Of a DNA stretch of 64,000 bases, positions 53,266-61,992 are shown in pieces (position 1 is the first letter of the stretch; each line of letters starts with the position of its first letter). This DNA is from Streptomyces xanthii (GTDB lineage: Bacteria > Actinomycetota > Actinomycetes > Streptomycetales > Streptomycetaceae). The DNA lies in the NCBI RefSeq assembly GCF_014621695.1, contig NZ_CP061281.1:4278001-4342000 (forward strand), in the 5' to 3' direction. Both the position numbers and the translations under genes were made by a program. The notes beneath the pieces are model-generated. The model did no database searches. It was given only the letters and a program-made list of their open reading frames with translations, and was not told the origin of the DNA.

Positions 53266-54980
53266 ACGCCTTCTCAGGAACCGGCATACGGCTGCACGCG
53301 CCCGCCCCGGGCTGGTCCGTGGACGCCGATGTCGTGGTCGTCGGCTCCGGCGTGGCCGGCCTGACCGCCGCGCTGCGCTGCGAGGCGGCGGGCCTGCGCA
53401 CCGTCGTCGTCACCAAGGCCCGCCTCGACGACGGCTCCACCCGCTGGGCCCAGGGCGGCGTCGCGGCCGCCCTCGGTGACGGCGACACCCCCGAGCAGCA
53501 CCTCGACGACACCCTCGTCGCGGGCGTGGGCCTGTGCGACGAGCGGGCGGTGCGCACCCTGGTCACCGAGGGCCCCGGCGCCGTACGCCGCCTCATCGAG
53601 ACCGGCGCCCACTTCGACGAGACCGACGGCGAGCTCCAGCTGACCCGCGAGGGCGGCCACCACCGCCGCCGCATCGCCCACGCGGGCGGCGACGCGACGG
53701 GCGCCGAGATCTCCCGCGCCCTCGTCGAAGCGGTCCGCACGCGCGGCATCCGCACGGTGGAGAACGCGCTGGTCCTGGACCTCCTCACCGACTCCGAGGG
53801 CCGGACGGCCGGCGTCACCCTGCACGTCATGGGCGAGGGCCAGCACGACGGCGTCGGCGCCGTCCTCGCCCCGGCCGTCGTCCTCGCGACCGGCGGCATG
53901 GGTCAGGTCTTCTCCGCCACGACCAACCCGCACGTGTCCACCGGCGACGGCGTCGCGCTCGCCCTGCGCGCGGGCGCCGAGGTCAGCGACCTGGAGTTCG
54001 TCCAGTTCCACCCGACCGTGCTCTTTCTCGGCAAGGGCGCCGAGGGCCAGCAGCCGCTCGTCTCCGAGGCCGTGCGCGGCGAGGGCGCGCACCTCGTCGA
54101 CGCGGACGGCGTGCGCTTCATGGTGGGCCAGCACGAGCTCGCCGAGCTGGCGCCCCGCGACATCGTCGCCAAGGGCATCACGCGCCGCATGCTGGAGCAG
54201 GACACCGACCACATGTACCTGGACGCGCGGCACTTCGGCGCGGACATGTGGGAGCAGCGCTTCCCGACGATCCTGGCCGCCTGCCGCGCCCACGGCATCG
54301 ACCCGGTCACCGAGCCGATCCCGATCGCCCCGGCCGCGCACTACGCCTCCGGGGGCGTGCGCACCGACCTGCACGGCCGCACCACCATCCCCGGCCTGTA
54401 CGCGTGCGGCGAGGTCGCCTGCACCGGCGTCCACGGGGCGAACCGGCTGGCGTCCAACTCCCTCCTGGAGGGCCTGGTCTACGCCGAGCGGATCGCGGCC
54501 GACATCCAGGAGCGGGCCGCCGCGGAGGGCCTCCACGCGCGCGTGCCGGTGCCCGTGCCGCAGCCCGCGACGCCGGAGCACCCGCTGATGCCGCCCGAGG
54601 CCCGGTTCACCATCCAGCGCGTGATGACGCAGGGCGCCGGAGTGCTGCGCTCCGCCGACTCGCTCGCCGAGGCCGCGGCCCAGCTCGGCCGGCTGCACGC
54701 GGAGGCGGCCAGCGCCCTCGCCGAGAACGGCAAGACGTCCGAGCCCGGCGTCGACACCTGGGAGGCCACCAACCTCCTGTGCGTGGCCCGCGTCCTGGTC
54801 GCCGCCGCACGCCGCCGCGAGGAGACCCGCGGCTGCCACTGGCGCGAGGACCACGCGGACCGGGACGACCTCAACTGGCGGCGCCACATCGTCGTACGCC
54901 TCAACCCGGACCGCACTCTGGCCACACACACCACTCAGACCGCAGACTTCCCCGCAACGGCAAACCCTCAGGAGCAGTGA
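53262..54980 (+). CDS. nadB: L-aspartate oxidase
   Basis: 572 residues. FAD enzyme oxidising aspartate to iminoaspartate, the first step of NAD synthesis. [13 protein letters not shown] is the dinucleotide fold. [36 protein letters not shown] and [25 protein letters not shown] are family signatures. ATGA overlap with panC. No nadA gene occurs in this window. Confidence 0.96.
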   Translation: MNAFSGTGIRLHAPAPGWSVDADVVVVGSGVAGLTAALRCEAAGLRTVVVTKARLDDGSTRWAQGGVAAALGDGDTPEQHLDDTLVAGVGLCDERAVRTLVTEGPGAVRRLIETGAHFDETDGELQLTREGGHHRRRIAHAGGDATGAEISRALVEAVRTRGIRTVENALVLDLLTDSEGRTAGVTLHVMGEGQHDGVGAVLAPAVVLATGGMGQVFSATTNPHVSTGDGVALALRAGAEVSDLEFVQFHPTVLFLGKGAEGQQPLVSEAVRGEGAHLVDADGVRFMVGQHELAELAPRDIVAKGITRRMLEQDTDHMYLDARHFGADMWEQRFPTILAACRAHGIDPVTEPIPIAPAAHYASGGVRTDLHGRTTIPGLYACGEVACTGVHGANRLASNSLLEGLVYAERIAADIQERAAAEGLHARVPVPVPQPATPEHPLMPPEARFTIQRVMTQGAGVLRSADSLAEAAAQLGRLHAEAASALAENGKTSEPGVDTWEATNLLCVARVLVAAARRREETRGCHWREDHADRDDLNWRRHIVVRLNPDRTLATHTTQTADFPATANPQEQ

Positions 54981-54985
54981 CCGAC

Positions 54986-55960
54986 GTGAGCGCCACCCCC
55001 GACCTCCCCCTGGCGAACGCCTGTGGCGACAGCTGCGGCTGCGCGCACGAAGGCGCCGACGACGCGATGGAGTGCGGCCTCGACCCGTCGCTCGCCCAGC
55101 TCCTCGCCGACGCGGGCCTCGACCCCGTGGAGGTCGAGGACATCGCGCACATGGCGATCGCCGAGGACCTCGACGGCGGCGTCGACGTCACCACCGTCGC
55201 CACGATCCCCGAAGAGGCCGTCGCCACAGCCGACTTCACCGCCCGCGAGGACGGCGTCGTGGCCGGCCTGCGGATCGCCGAGGCCGTCATCTCCGTGGTG
55301 GCCACCGACGAGTTCGAGGTCGAGCGGCACGCCGAGGACGGCGACCGGGTGACCGCGGGACAGAAGCTCCTGTCGGTCACCACCCGCACCCGCGACCTGC
55401 TCACCGCCGAGCGCAGCGCGCTCAACATCGCGTGCCGCCTGTCCGGCATCGCCACGGCCACGCGCGCGTGGGCGGACGCCCTGGAGGGCACCAAGGCCAA
55501 GGTCCGCGACACCCGCAAGACGACGCCGGGCCTGCGCTCCCTGGAGAAGTACGCGGTCCGCATGGGCGGCGGCGTCAACCACCGCATGTCCCTGTCGGAC
55601 GCGGCCCTGGTCAAGGACAACCACGTGGTCGCCGCCGGCGGCGTCTCGCAGGCCTTCCAGGCCGTCCGCGAGGCCTTCCCCGGCCTGGCCATCGAGGTCG
55701 AGGTCGACACCCTGCACCAGCTGCGCGAGGTCCTCGACGCGGGCGCCGACCTGATCCTCCTGGACAACTTCACGCCCCTGGAGACCGAGGAGGCCGTCGC
55801 GCTCACCGCGGGCCGGGCCCTCCTGGAGTCCTCGGGCCGCCTCACGCTGGAGAACGCGGCGGTGTACGCGAGGACCGGCGTCGACTTCCTGGCCGTCGGC
55901 GCCCTCACCCACTCCTCGCCGACCTTCGACATCGGCCTCGACCTGCGCGAAGCGAAGTGA
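54986..55960 (+). CDS. nadC: Nicotinate-nucleotide diphosphorylase (carboxylating)
   Basis: 324 residues from GTG 54986. Converts quinolinate and PRPP to nicotinate mononucleotide. RDTRKTTPGLRSLEKYAVRMGGGVNHR, LVKDNHV and VEVDTLHQLREVL form the active site. It has a Cys-rich N-terminal extension, ACGDSCGCAHEG, not needed for the fold. GTG 54977 overlaps the nadB stop and is the alternative start, but AGGAG is only 2 nt before it and 11 nt before 54986. Confidence 0.95.
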   Translation: MSATPDLPLANACGDSCGCAHEGADDAMECGLDPSLAQLLADAGLDPVEVEDIAHMAIAEDLDGGVDVTTVATIPEEAVATADFTAREDGVVAGLRIAEAVISVVATDEFEVERHAEDGDRVTAGQKLLSVTTRTRDLLTAERSALNIACRLSGIATATRAWADALEGTKAKVRDTRKTTPGLRSLEKYAVRMGGGVNHRMSLSDAALVKDNHVVAAGGVSQAFQAVREAFPGLAIEVEVDTLHQLREVLDAGADLILLDNFTPLETEEAVALTAGRALLESSGRLTLENAAVYARTGVDFLAVGALTHSSPTFDIGLDLREAK

Positions 55961-55970
55961 TCACGCCCCC

Positions 55971-56768
55971 ATGCTGCTGACCATCGACGTGGGCAACACC
56001 CACACCGTCCTCGGCCTGTTCGACGGCGAGGAGATCGTCGAGCACTGGCGCATCTCCACGGACTCCCGCCGCACGGCCGACGAACTCGCCGTCCTGCTGC
56101 AGGGCCTGATGGGCATGCACCCGCTGCTCGGCGACGAACTCGGCGACGGCATCGACGGCATCGCCATCTGCTCGACCGTCCCGGCGGTCCTGCACGAACT
56201 GCGCGAGGTCACCCGCCGCTACTACGGCGACGTGCCCGCCATCCTGGTCGAGCCCGGCATCAAGACCGGCGTCCCGATCCTGATGGACAACCCGAAGGAG
56301 GTCGGCGCCGACCGCATCATCAACGCGGTCGCGGCCGTCGAGCTCTACGGCGGCCCCGCGATCGTCGTCGACTTCGGCACGGCGACGACGTTCGACGCGG
56401 TGTCCGCGCGCGGCGAGTACGCGGGCGGCGTGATCGCCCCGGGCATCGAGATCTCCGTCGAGGCCCTCGGGGTGCGCGGCGCCCAGCTCCGCAAGATCGA
56501 GCTGGCCCGCCCGCGCAGCGTCATCGGCAAGAACACGGTGGAGGCCATGCAGGCCGGCATCGTCTACGGTTTCGCGGGCCAGGTCGACGGCGTGGTGAAC
56601 CGGATGGCGCGCGAACTGGCCGACGACCCGGACGACGTCACGGTCATCGCGACGGGCGGCCTCGCGCCCATGGTGCTCGGCGAGGCCTCGGCCATCGACG
56701 AGCACGAGCCGTGGCTGACCCTGATCGGCCTGCGCCTCGTCTACGAGCGCAACGTCTCACGCGCCTGA
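55971..56768 (+). CDS. coaX: Type III pantothenate kinase
   Basis: 265 residues. Phosphorylates pantothenate, the first step to coenzyme A. The ASKHA-fold motifs are TIDVGNTHTVLGLFDG (phosphate loop), GADRIINAVAA and VVDFGTATTFDAVS. Ten bp after nadC, so it completes an operon that starts at 51338 and supplies NAD and CoA. Confidence 0.96.
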   Translation: MLLTIDVGNTHTVLGLFDGEEIVEHWRISTDSRRTADELAVLLQGLMGMHPLLGDELGDGIDGIAICSTVPAVLHELREVTRRYYGDVPAILVEPGIKTGVPILMDNPKEVGADRIINAVAAVELYGGPAIVVDFGTATTFDAVSARGEYAGGVIAPGIEISVEALGVRGAQLRKIELARPRSVIGKNTVEAMQAGIVYGFAGQVDGVVNRMARELADDPDDVTVIATGGLAPMVLGEASAIDEHEPWLTLIGLRLVYERNVSRA

Positions 56769-56826
56769 GCCGCGGCACCCCACACCTGGCCGCGGCACTC
56801 CACAACTCAACCGGGGGACCCCACGC

Positions 56827-58380
56827 GTGACCGTCATACGTAGCACCGCCGCCCGGGCGGCGGCCCTCGCCCTGCTGTTCACGGCGACCCTGTTCGGTGC
56901 CTCGGCGGCCCCGGCGCGGGCCGACGGGGCGGCCGTCGCACTGCACGTGCCGGAGAACGCGTACCTCACGAAGCGCGGCGTCGGCCCGACCGGAGGCACG
57001 CGGATCTGGCTCGACCCGAGCCCCGGCGGCGGCCTCGCCACCCGGGCCGGCGTCGAGCTGAAGGTCGACGCCTCGGACCTCGCGGGCACCGCCCGGCTGC
57101 GCACCCGGCGCGACTGCGGCGACCACACCTGGACGACGCAGCCGTTCACCTGCGACCTGGGCACCCTCACGCGCGGGAAGCGCAACTACCCCGACGCCCT
57201 CTACATCGAGGCAGCGCCGGGCGCCCGCGCGGGCGCCCACGGCACGATCCGCTACACGTTCAGCGCGCCCGGCAGCGCCGACGCCACCTTCGAGACGGAG
57301 GTGTGGGTCGGCGGCGCCGATCTGCGCGAGCGCGTGGAGAAGCCGCGCCGGGGCCTCACGGCCGGCGGCGACTTCGAGTTCACCCCGCGCGTGCGCAACG
57401 CGGGCAAGGTCCCGGCGCACGGCTTCGGCGTGGAGTTCAGCAGCCCGCGCCTGAACTTCCGTACGCGGTACAGCAATTGCTGGTACGCGGAGACGCGCTC
57501 CGCCTACTGCTGGTTCGACCGGACCCTGGACCCGGGCCGCTCCTACGCGTTCGCGTCGCCGATCACGGTCGGGGTGCCCGACGAGACGGTCAACAGCTCG
57601 TTCCAGTACAACGCCTATCTGTCGGGCCTGACCGGCAACGCCGAGGACCCCGCCACCGCGTTCACCACGGACGCCGACCCCGGCCTGAAGCGCGGCAAGG
57701 GGCCGGAACTGACGGTCCGTGAGGTCGCCGGTGCCGCGTCCGGCTACAACGACGAGTACAGCCTCGGCGAGACCAAGGTCAGCACGACCCAGACGGCCGA
57801 CCTGAAGGCCGGCGCGGGCGAGCTCGCGGGCCGCACCGGCACCACCGCCGACGTCACGTTCTCGCTGCGCAACGCGGGCCCCGGCCGCGTCTACGGCGCG
57901 TACATGGAGATCACCCCGCCCGAGGGAACCTCGGTCGTGGAGCCGACCCCGCCGCCGGACCCGGACAACGAGCTCGAGTGGCAGTGGGAGTGCGGCAGCC
58001 TCGGCGGCGGCAAGTACTCCTGCCGGCCCGACCATCCGCTGGAGCCCGGCGAGAACTGGAAGACCACGCTCAGGTTCAAGCTGGACCAGCGGGTGCGCGA
58101 CGCCGAGGGACGCCTGGACATCAAGCAGGGCAGCAGCCGTCCTGCGAAGGACCCGCGCCCCGCCGACAACACCGTGCCGGTCGTCACGAAGATCACCGGC
58201 GGCCCTCTCGTGGAGCCCAGTAAGAAGCCCGTGGCAGAGACGGCGAAGGCGTCCTCCGACGGGGGTGGCTCCGGCGGCCCCGTCGGTCCGGTGCTCGCGG
58301 CGGGCGCGGGCGCGCTGGTGGTCGCGGCCGGACTCGGCGCCCTGTGGGTACGGCGGATCAGGGCGCGGCGCCAGCCGTGA
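56827..58380 (+). CDS. Secreted, membrane-anchored protein of unknown function
   Basis: 517 residues. Signal peptide (ALALLFTATLFGASAAPARA) and a C-terminal membrane helix (PVGPVLAAGAGALVVAAGLGALWV) followed by a basic stop RRIRARRQP. The outside part has beta-sandwich-like repeats with the sequences FTPRVRNAGKVPAHGFGVEF and VTFSLRNAGPGRVYGAYMEI, resembling DUF11/CARDB-type Ig-like domains. A Ser/Gly-rich linker precedes the anchor. No LPxTG motif. GTG 56827 has GGGGGA upstream. Confidence 0.82.
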   Translation: MTVIRSTAARAAALALLFTATLFGASAAPARADGAAVALHVPENAYLTKRGVGPTGGTRIWLDPSPGGGLATRAGVELKVDASDLAGTARLRTRRDCGDHTWTTQPFTCDLGTLTRGKRNYPDALYIEAAPGARAGAHGTIRYTFSAPGSADATFETEVWVGGADLRERVEKPRRGLTAGGDFEFTPRVRNAGKVPAHGFGVEFSSPRLNFRTRYSNCWYAETRSAYCWFDRTLDPGRSYAFASPITVGVPDETVNSSFQYNAYLSGLTGNAEDPATAFTTDADPGLKRGKGPELTVREVAGAASGYNDEYSLGETKVSTTQTADLKAGAGELAGRTGTTADVTFSLRNAGPGRVYGAYMEITPPEGTSVVEPTPPPDPDNELEWQWECGSLGGGKYSCRPDHPLEPGENWKTTLRFKLDQRVRDAEGRLDIKQGSSRPAKDPRPADNTVPVVTKITGGPLVEPSKKPVAETAKASSDGGGSGGPVGPVLAAGAGALVVAAGLGALWVRRIRARRQP

Positions 58381-58461
58381 GGGCCGTTCGCCGCGTCCCG
58401 TCCGCCGCGCCAGCGAACGGGAATTCATTAAATTTGTCTGATTAGACCGTATTGTCGCGGC

Positions 58462-59058
58462 ATGCCCACGCCCTACGGAAACCGCGGCGGTATGGCGTTC
58501 GGTGCTGAAGAGCTGCGTGTGCTCCGACGCGCCCTCGCCCTCGCCCTCCATCCCACCCCCGGCTCGGACGAGGACGTCCGGGACTGCCTCCGGCTCGCCG
58601 AGTCCGTCGACGAGGCCGCGCGCGAGAGCGCCCGCCAGCGGGCCTTCCTGCTCGCGGACCTCGACCGCTACCGGGCCGCCCTCCCCGGGACCGTCACGGG
58701 CTATCTGAGCCTCCTGACGGACGCCCTGGCGGCCGGCCACAGGCCCGGCGCCGACGACCTCGCCGCCCTGCGCGCCCTGCGCGGCAACCCGAAGGCCGCG
58801 GTCCTGCTCGACCGCTGCCGCACCCTCGCCGAACAGGGCGTACGGGACCGGCTCGCGGCTCGCCAGCGCCCGCGCGTCCCCGCCTCCCGCGCCCGCCTGC
58901 TCGCCCTGCCCGGCGGCCTCTCGGGCGCGACGCAGGAACCCGCCAAGCCGAAGCCTGCGACCCCGCAGCGCCCCGTGCCGACCCCGGGCGAGGTCTTCCC
59001 GCCCAAGCGGCGCCCCGCCCAGCCCCCGGCCCCGTCGCAGCGCCTCGTCGCGGGCTAG
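58462..59058 (+). CDS. Conserved hypothetical protein
   Basis: 198 residues. An alpha-helical part (about 12-140, EELRVLRRALALALHP, ESARQRAFLLADLDRYRAALPG) is followed by a Pro-rich C-terminus. No catalytic motif or membrane segment. TATTGT six nt before ATG 58462 indicates a leaderless mRNA; the upstream region is unusually AT-rich (58421-58455). Seems restricted to actinomycetes, judging from memory. Function unknown. Confidence 0.75.
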   Translation: MPTPYGNRGGMAFGAEELRVLRRALALALHPTPGSDEDVRDCLRLAESVDEAARESARQRAFLLADLDRYRAALPGTVTGYLSLLTDALAAGHRPGADDLAALRALRGNPKAAVLLDRCRTLAEQGVRDRLAARQRPRVPASRARLLALPGGLSGATQEPAKPKPATPQRPVPTPGEVFPPKRRPAQPPAPSQRLVAG

Positions 59059-59071
59059 CTACCCTGGGGGC

Positions 59072-59263
59072 ATGGACTACGTCTCCGCCCTCGTGCCCCC
59101 GGTAGTGATGGCCGCGTTCTTCATCGCCCTCATCACGGTGATCGTGAAGACGCAGGGCGGCGACAAGAAGGCCAAGGAGGATTCCGCGGTCGACGCGATC
59201 CTCGGCCGCGTCGAGGTCACCGTCGGCGGCAAGGAGAGCAAGGGGTCGGGCGACTCCGACTGA
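59072..59263 (+). CDS. Small single-pass membrane protein
   Basis: 63 residues. A membrane helix (about 5-25, ALVPPVVMAAFFIALITVIV) followed by a charged cytosolic tail (KTQGGDKKAKEDSAVDAILGRVEV). TACCCT six nt before ATG 59072 could be a -10 for a leaderless mRNA; GGGGG in the same place could be a ribosome binding site. A terminator follows at 59306. Confidence 0.7.
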   Translation: MDYVSALVPPVVMAAFFIALITVIVKTQGGDKKAKEDSAVDAILGRVEVTVGGKESKGSGDSD

Positions 59264-59305
59264 CCGCCGCCCGGCGATCCCGCCGAACGACAGCACGGCC
59301 CGACA

Positions 59306-59331
59306 GGGGCGCCCGGACGGGCGCCCCTTTT
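59306..59331 (+). terminator. Rho-independent terminator
   Basis: GGGGCGCCCG and its perfect complement (59306-59315, 59318-59327) are followed by TTTT. It ends the transcript of the small membrane protein gene. Confidence 0.9.
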
Positions 59332-59399
59332 CTCGTCGCACCCGTTCCCGCCGCCATGTCTCGGGCGCATTCCGGTCTTCTCCCACTATGGTGCTGTTC

Positions 59400-59804
59400 G
59401 TGCCGCGCCCCCTGGGAGAACTCGAAGACGCAGTGATGACACGGGTGTGGAAGTGGAACCGCCCGGTGACCGTTCGAGAAGTGCTGGAGGATCTCCAGCA
59501 GGAACGGTCGATCGCGTACACGACGGTCATGACCGTTCTGGACAATCTCCACCAGAAGGGCTGGGTGCGCCGCGAGGCGGAAGGCCGGGCCTATCGATAT
59601 GAGGCCGTCTCCACCCGCGCCGCCTACTCCGCCGCCCTCATGAACGAGGCCTGGAGCCAGAGCGACAACCCCGCCGCGGCCCTCGTCGCCTTCTTCGGCA
59701 TGATGTCGCCCGAGCAACGCGAAGCGCTCAGGGACGCCATGCGCATCGTTCAGCCCGAAGTGCGCCCGGGACCCGGGGAAGCGGACGGCGAGCCCGGGCG
59801 ATAG
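59400..59804 (+). CDS. BlaI/MecI/CopY family transcriptional regulator
   Basis: 134 residues. A winged helix of the BlaI family: PRPLGELEDAVMTRVWKWNRPVTVREVLEDL, then YTTVMTVLDNLHQKGWVRRE. Usually a repressor of cell-wall or beta-lactamase genes, controlled by a BlaR protease, none of which is nearby. TATGGT seven nt before GTG 59400 makes a leaderless start more likely than ATG 59388. Confidence 0.9.
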   Translation: MPRPLGELEDAVMTRVWKWNRPVTVREVLEDLQQERSIAYTTVMTVLDNLHQKGWVRREAEGRAYRYEAVSTRAAYSAALMNEAWSQSDNPAAALVAFFGMMSPEQREALRDAMRIVQPEVRPGPGEADGEPGR

Positions 59805-59813
59805 CGTCCGCTC

Positions 59814-60374
59814 ATGGCACCAGAGCTCCCCGAAGTCGAGACCGGCGGCGAATCGGCCCCTAAAGCCATCACGGTACGCAGGGCCAGGACCGCCGATGTG
59901 CCGGCCGTGCGCCGACTGCTCGACGCCTACAGCCGCCAGGGGATCCTGCTCGACAAAGCCACCGTCACGCTTTACGAGGACATCCAGGAGTTCTGGGTCG
60001 CGGAACGTGACGACAACGCCGAGGTCGTCGGCTGCGGCGCGCTCCACATCATGTGGGAAGACCTCGCGGAAGTCCGCACCCTCGCCGTGAATCCTCAGGT
60101 CAAGGGCGCCGGTGTGGGACACCAGGTACTGGAGAAGCTGCTGCAGACAGCGCGCTGGATCGGTGTTCGCCGTGTTTTCTGCCTCACCTTCGAAGTCGAG
60201 TTCTTCGCGAAGCACGGCTTCGTGGAGATCGGTGAGACTCCCGTAGATACCGTTGACACCGATGTCTACAGTGAGCTCCTGCGTTCCTATGACGAGGGCG
60301 TCGCGGAGTTCCTCGGTCTCGAACGAGTGAAACCGAACACCCTGGGCAACAGCCGGATGCTTCTGCATCTGTGA
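59814..60374 (+). CDS. argA: Amino-acid N-acetyltransferase (ArgA-like)
   Basis: 186 residues, GNAT fold. ADVPAVRRLLDAYSRQGILLDK and VRTLAVNPQVKGAGVGHQVLEKLLQ (acetyl-CoA motif), then RRVFCLTFEVEFFAKHGFVEI. It matches the actinobacterial short-type glutamate N-acetyltransferase (Mycobacterium Rv2747). It would make N-acetylglutamate for arginine synthesis. TAGCGT six nt before ATG 59814 suggests leaderless transcription. Confidence 0.85.
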   Translation: MAPELPEVETGGESAPKAITVRRARTADVPAVRRLLDAYSRQGILLDKATVTLYEDIQEFWVAERDDNAEVVGCGALHIMWEDLAEVRTLAVNPQVKGAGVGHQVLEKLLQTARWIGVRRVFCLTFEVEFFAKHGFVEIGETPVDTVDTDVYSELLRSYDEGVAEFLGLERVKPNTLGNSRMLLHL

Positions 60375-60612
60375 TCATCGCTGTTCCGTATTCGGCGGAC
60401 CCGTACACGGCCGTTCACTATGTCTGAATGTCCGTTACGCGCATGTTCTCAGCTGTGCTGGGCAGCGTATCCCGGCCAGGGGTTTGTGTTTTTCGGGCAA
60501 AAGCGGTTTGCTTTCCGACGTACTGCAGTAGTGCTTATAACAAGGGGACGGCGATACAGCGGCCGCGGTCGCAGGGGGGCCGGCCCTTCAGATTTCGATG
60601 AAAGGAAATCCG

Positions 60613-60948
60613 GTGGCACAGAAGGTTCAGGTCCTTCTTGTCGATGACCTCGACGGCGGCGAGGCGGACGAGACCGTGACGTTCGCGCTCGACGGCAAGA
60701 CCTACGAGATCGACCTCACCACCGCCAACGCGGACAAGCTCCGCGGTCTGCTCGACCCGTACCTCAAGGGCGGCCGCCGCACCGGGGGTCGTGCCGCGAG
60801 CGGTCGGGGCAAGGCCCGCGCCGCGTCGGGTGGCAACCAGGACACCGCGGCCATCCGCGCCTGGGCCAAGGAGAACGGCCACGAGGTCAACGACCGCGGC
60901 CGCGTCCCGCAGAAGGTCCGCGAGGCCTACGAGAAGGCCAACGGCTGA
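60613..60948 (+). CDS. lsr2: Lsr2 nucleoid-associated protein
   Basis: 111 residues. The N-terminal dimerisation domain (QKVQVLLVDDLDGGEADETVTFALDGKTYEIDL) and C-terminal DNA-binding domain (AIRAWAKENGHEVNDRGRVPQKVREAYEKA, with the RGR minor-groove hook) are both complete. Silences AT-rich DNA in actinobacteria. GTG 60613 has AAGGA seven nt upstream; an ATG at 60598 is less likely. The upstream 240 bp is AT-rich, consistent with autoregulation. Overlaps the convergent 60927 gene by 22 bp. Confidence 0.95.
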   Translation: MAQKVQVLLVDDLDGGEADETVTFALDGKTYEIDLTTANADKLRGLLDPYLKGGRRTGGRAASGRGKARAASGGNQDTAAIRAWAKENGHEVNDRGRVPQKVREAYEKANG

Positions 60949-61601
60949 GCCGTCGGTCCCGACCGTGCACGACGCAGCCGGGCCCGGTGGCAGTGAGTCG
61001 CCGCCGTGTCCACGAGTCGTACGAGATCGGGGGCGCCCCCACCGCCCCCCACGGCCGAGCCGGCCGGACAGGCCGCCGACGCCGTCAGAGCCGGGAGCAC
61101 CGGTTCCGCCTCGCGCCCGGGCTCGGGGGGCCGCACCCACACCGCGGCCTCCTGCGAGCCGGACCACCCCGGAGGCGTCGGCGCGGCCATGAGCCCGCCC
61201 TCCCCGACGGCCACGAGATCCAGGGGCAGCGCCCCCCACTCCAGCCAGTCGAGCAGCCCCGGCAGTTCGTCCGCGGCACCCGCCGCGACCAGCAGTTGCA
61301 TCGTCTCTCCGCGCACGGCCACCGGCGAGCGGGGATCGAGCCGGCGCAGCATCGCGAACCCGGCGTCGGCCGGCACCTCCAGGACGTCGAACCGCAGCCC
61401 CGTGCGCAGCCGCACCCCGTCGGGCCCGGTCACGGCGGCCCAGCCCAGCTCGTCCTCGTACCAGCGCCGCACCAGGTCCTGGCGGACCTCCGGCGGACGG
61501 CGCGGGATCGGGACCGTGGTGCGCGGCGTGCTTCGCGACGCGCTTCGCGACGTGGGAGCCATGCCAGGAGAAACCGCGCGGAACCGTTTCGGGTTACGCA
61601 T
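60927..61601 (-). CDS. Conserved hypothetical protein between lsr2 and clpC
   Basis: 224 residues if started at ATG 61601. VRRWYEDELGWAAVTG, GLRFDVLEVPADAGFAMLRRL and LLDWLEWGALPLDL are distinctive; the VPADAGF segment recalls bifunctional primase/polymerase N-terminal domains, though too short to claim. ATG 61562 is an alternative. Neither start has a clear ribosome binding site. Seems to be a standing neighbour of clpC in Streptomyces. Function unknown. Confidence 0.72.
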   Translation of the reverse strand: MRNPKRFRAVSPGMAPTSRSASRSTPRTTVPIPRRPPEVRQDLVRRWYEDELGWAAVTGPDGVRLRTGLRFDVLEVPADAGFAMLRRLDPRSPVAVRGETMQLLVAAGAADELPGLLDWLEWGALPLDLVAVGEGGLMAAPTPPGWSGSQEAAVWVRPPEPGREAEPVLPALTASAACPAGSAVGGGGGAPDLVRLVDTAATHCHRARLRRARSGPTAQPLAFS

Positions 61602-61668
61602 CGTGGCGTTCCGGACGCGGACCGTGTTCGTTCGGGGGCGCGTGAGGCGTGGCGAGTGGCGCAAGGGT

Positions 61669-61682
61669 GTTCGCCCGTAGCG
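61669..61682 (+). promoter_or_regulatory. ClgR-type box, distal
   Basis: GTTCGCCCGTAGCG fits GTTCGC-N5-GCG, the motif reported for the ClgR activator of clp genes in Streptomyces. It lies 311 bp before the clpC start. Confidence 0.6.
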
Positions 61683-61774
61683 GAGGGAACCGGCGCGCGC
61701 CGCATGGAGTGTCAGTCCCTGCGGGTAAGACATCCCTAGTGGGAGGGGCGACACGCACGGGTCGGGCGGCTCGC

Positions 61775-61788
61775 GTTCGCCATCGGCG
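61775..61788 (+). promoter_or_regulatory. ClgR-type box, proximal
   Basis: GTTCGCCATCGGCG fits GTTCGC-N5-GCG as well. It lies 205 bp before the clpC start and 106 bp from the first box start, i.e. about ten helical turns. Two boxes strengthen the case for ClgR control of clpC. Confidence 0.65.
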
Positions 61789-61992
61789 TAGTGATGGTGA
61801 GGGTATCTGCCTGGCCTGCGGGAACATCGTCTCGCACCATCGGGTTGGAGCAGATGTCGGCGTTCGGGGCAGGAGGCCATGAACGGGTGTCGGCAGTTGG
61901 AATGAGCGGTCCCCGCTTGCGGGACTAAGCTGCGGAAGGACAGGGAGGGGACAGCCCCCTTACTGCCTGACCGCTCTGAGGAGCGATTAACG

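Larger units (their letters stand above)
61602..61992. other. Non-coding upstream region of clpC
   Basis: This 391-bp stretch holds no credible gene. It carries two ClgR-type boxes (61669 and 61775), a hairpin GTCCC-N7-GGGAC near 61909-61925 and TAAGCT (61926-61931) that could be a -10 for clpC. Confidence 0.6.

Noticed and set aside
59400..59804. Beta-lactamase regulatory locus
   Set aside because: The BlaI-like gene has no BlaR-type sensor or beta-lactamase beside it in the window.
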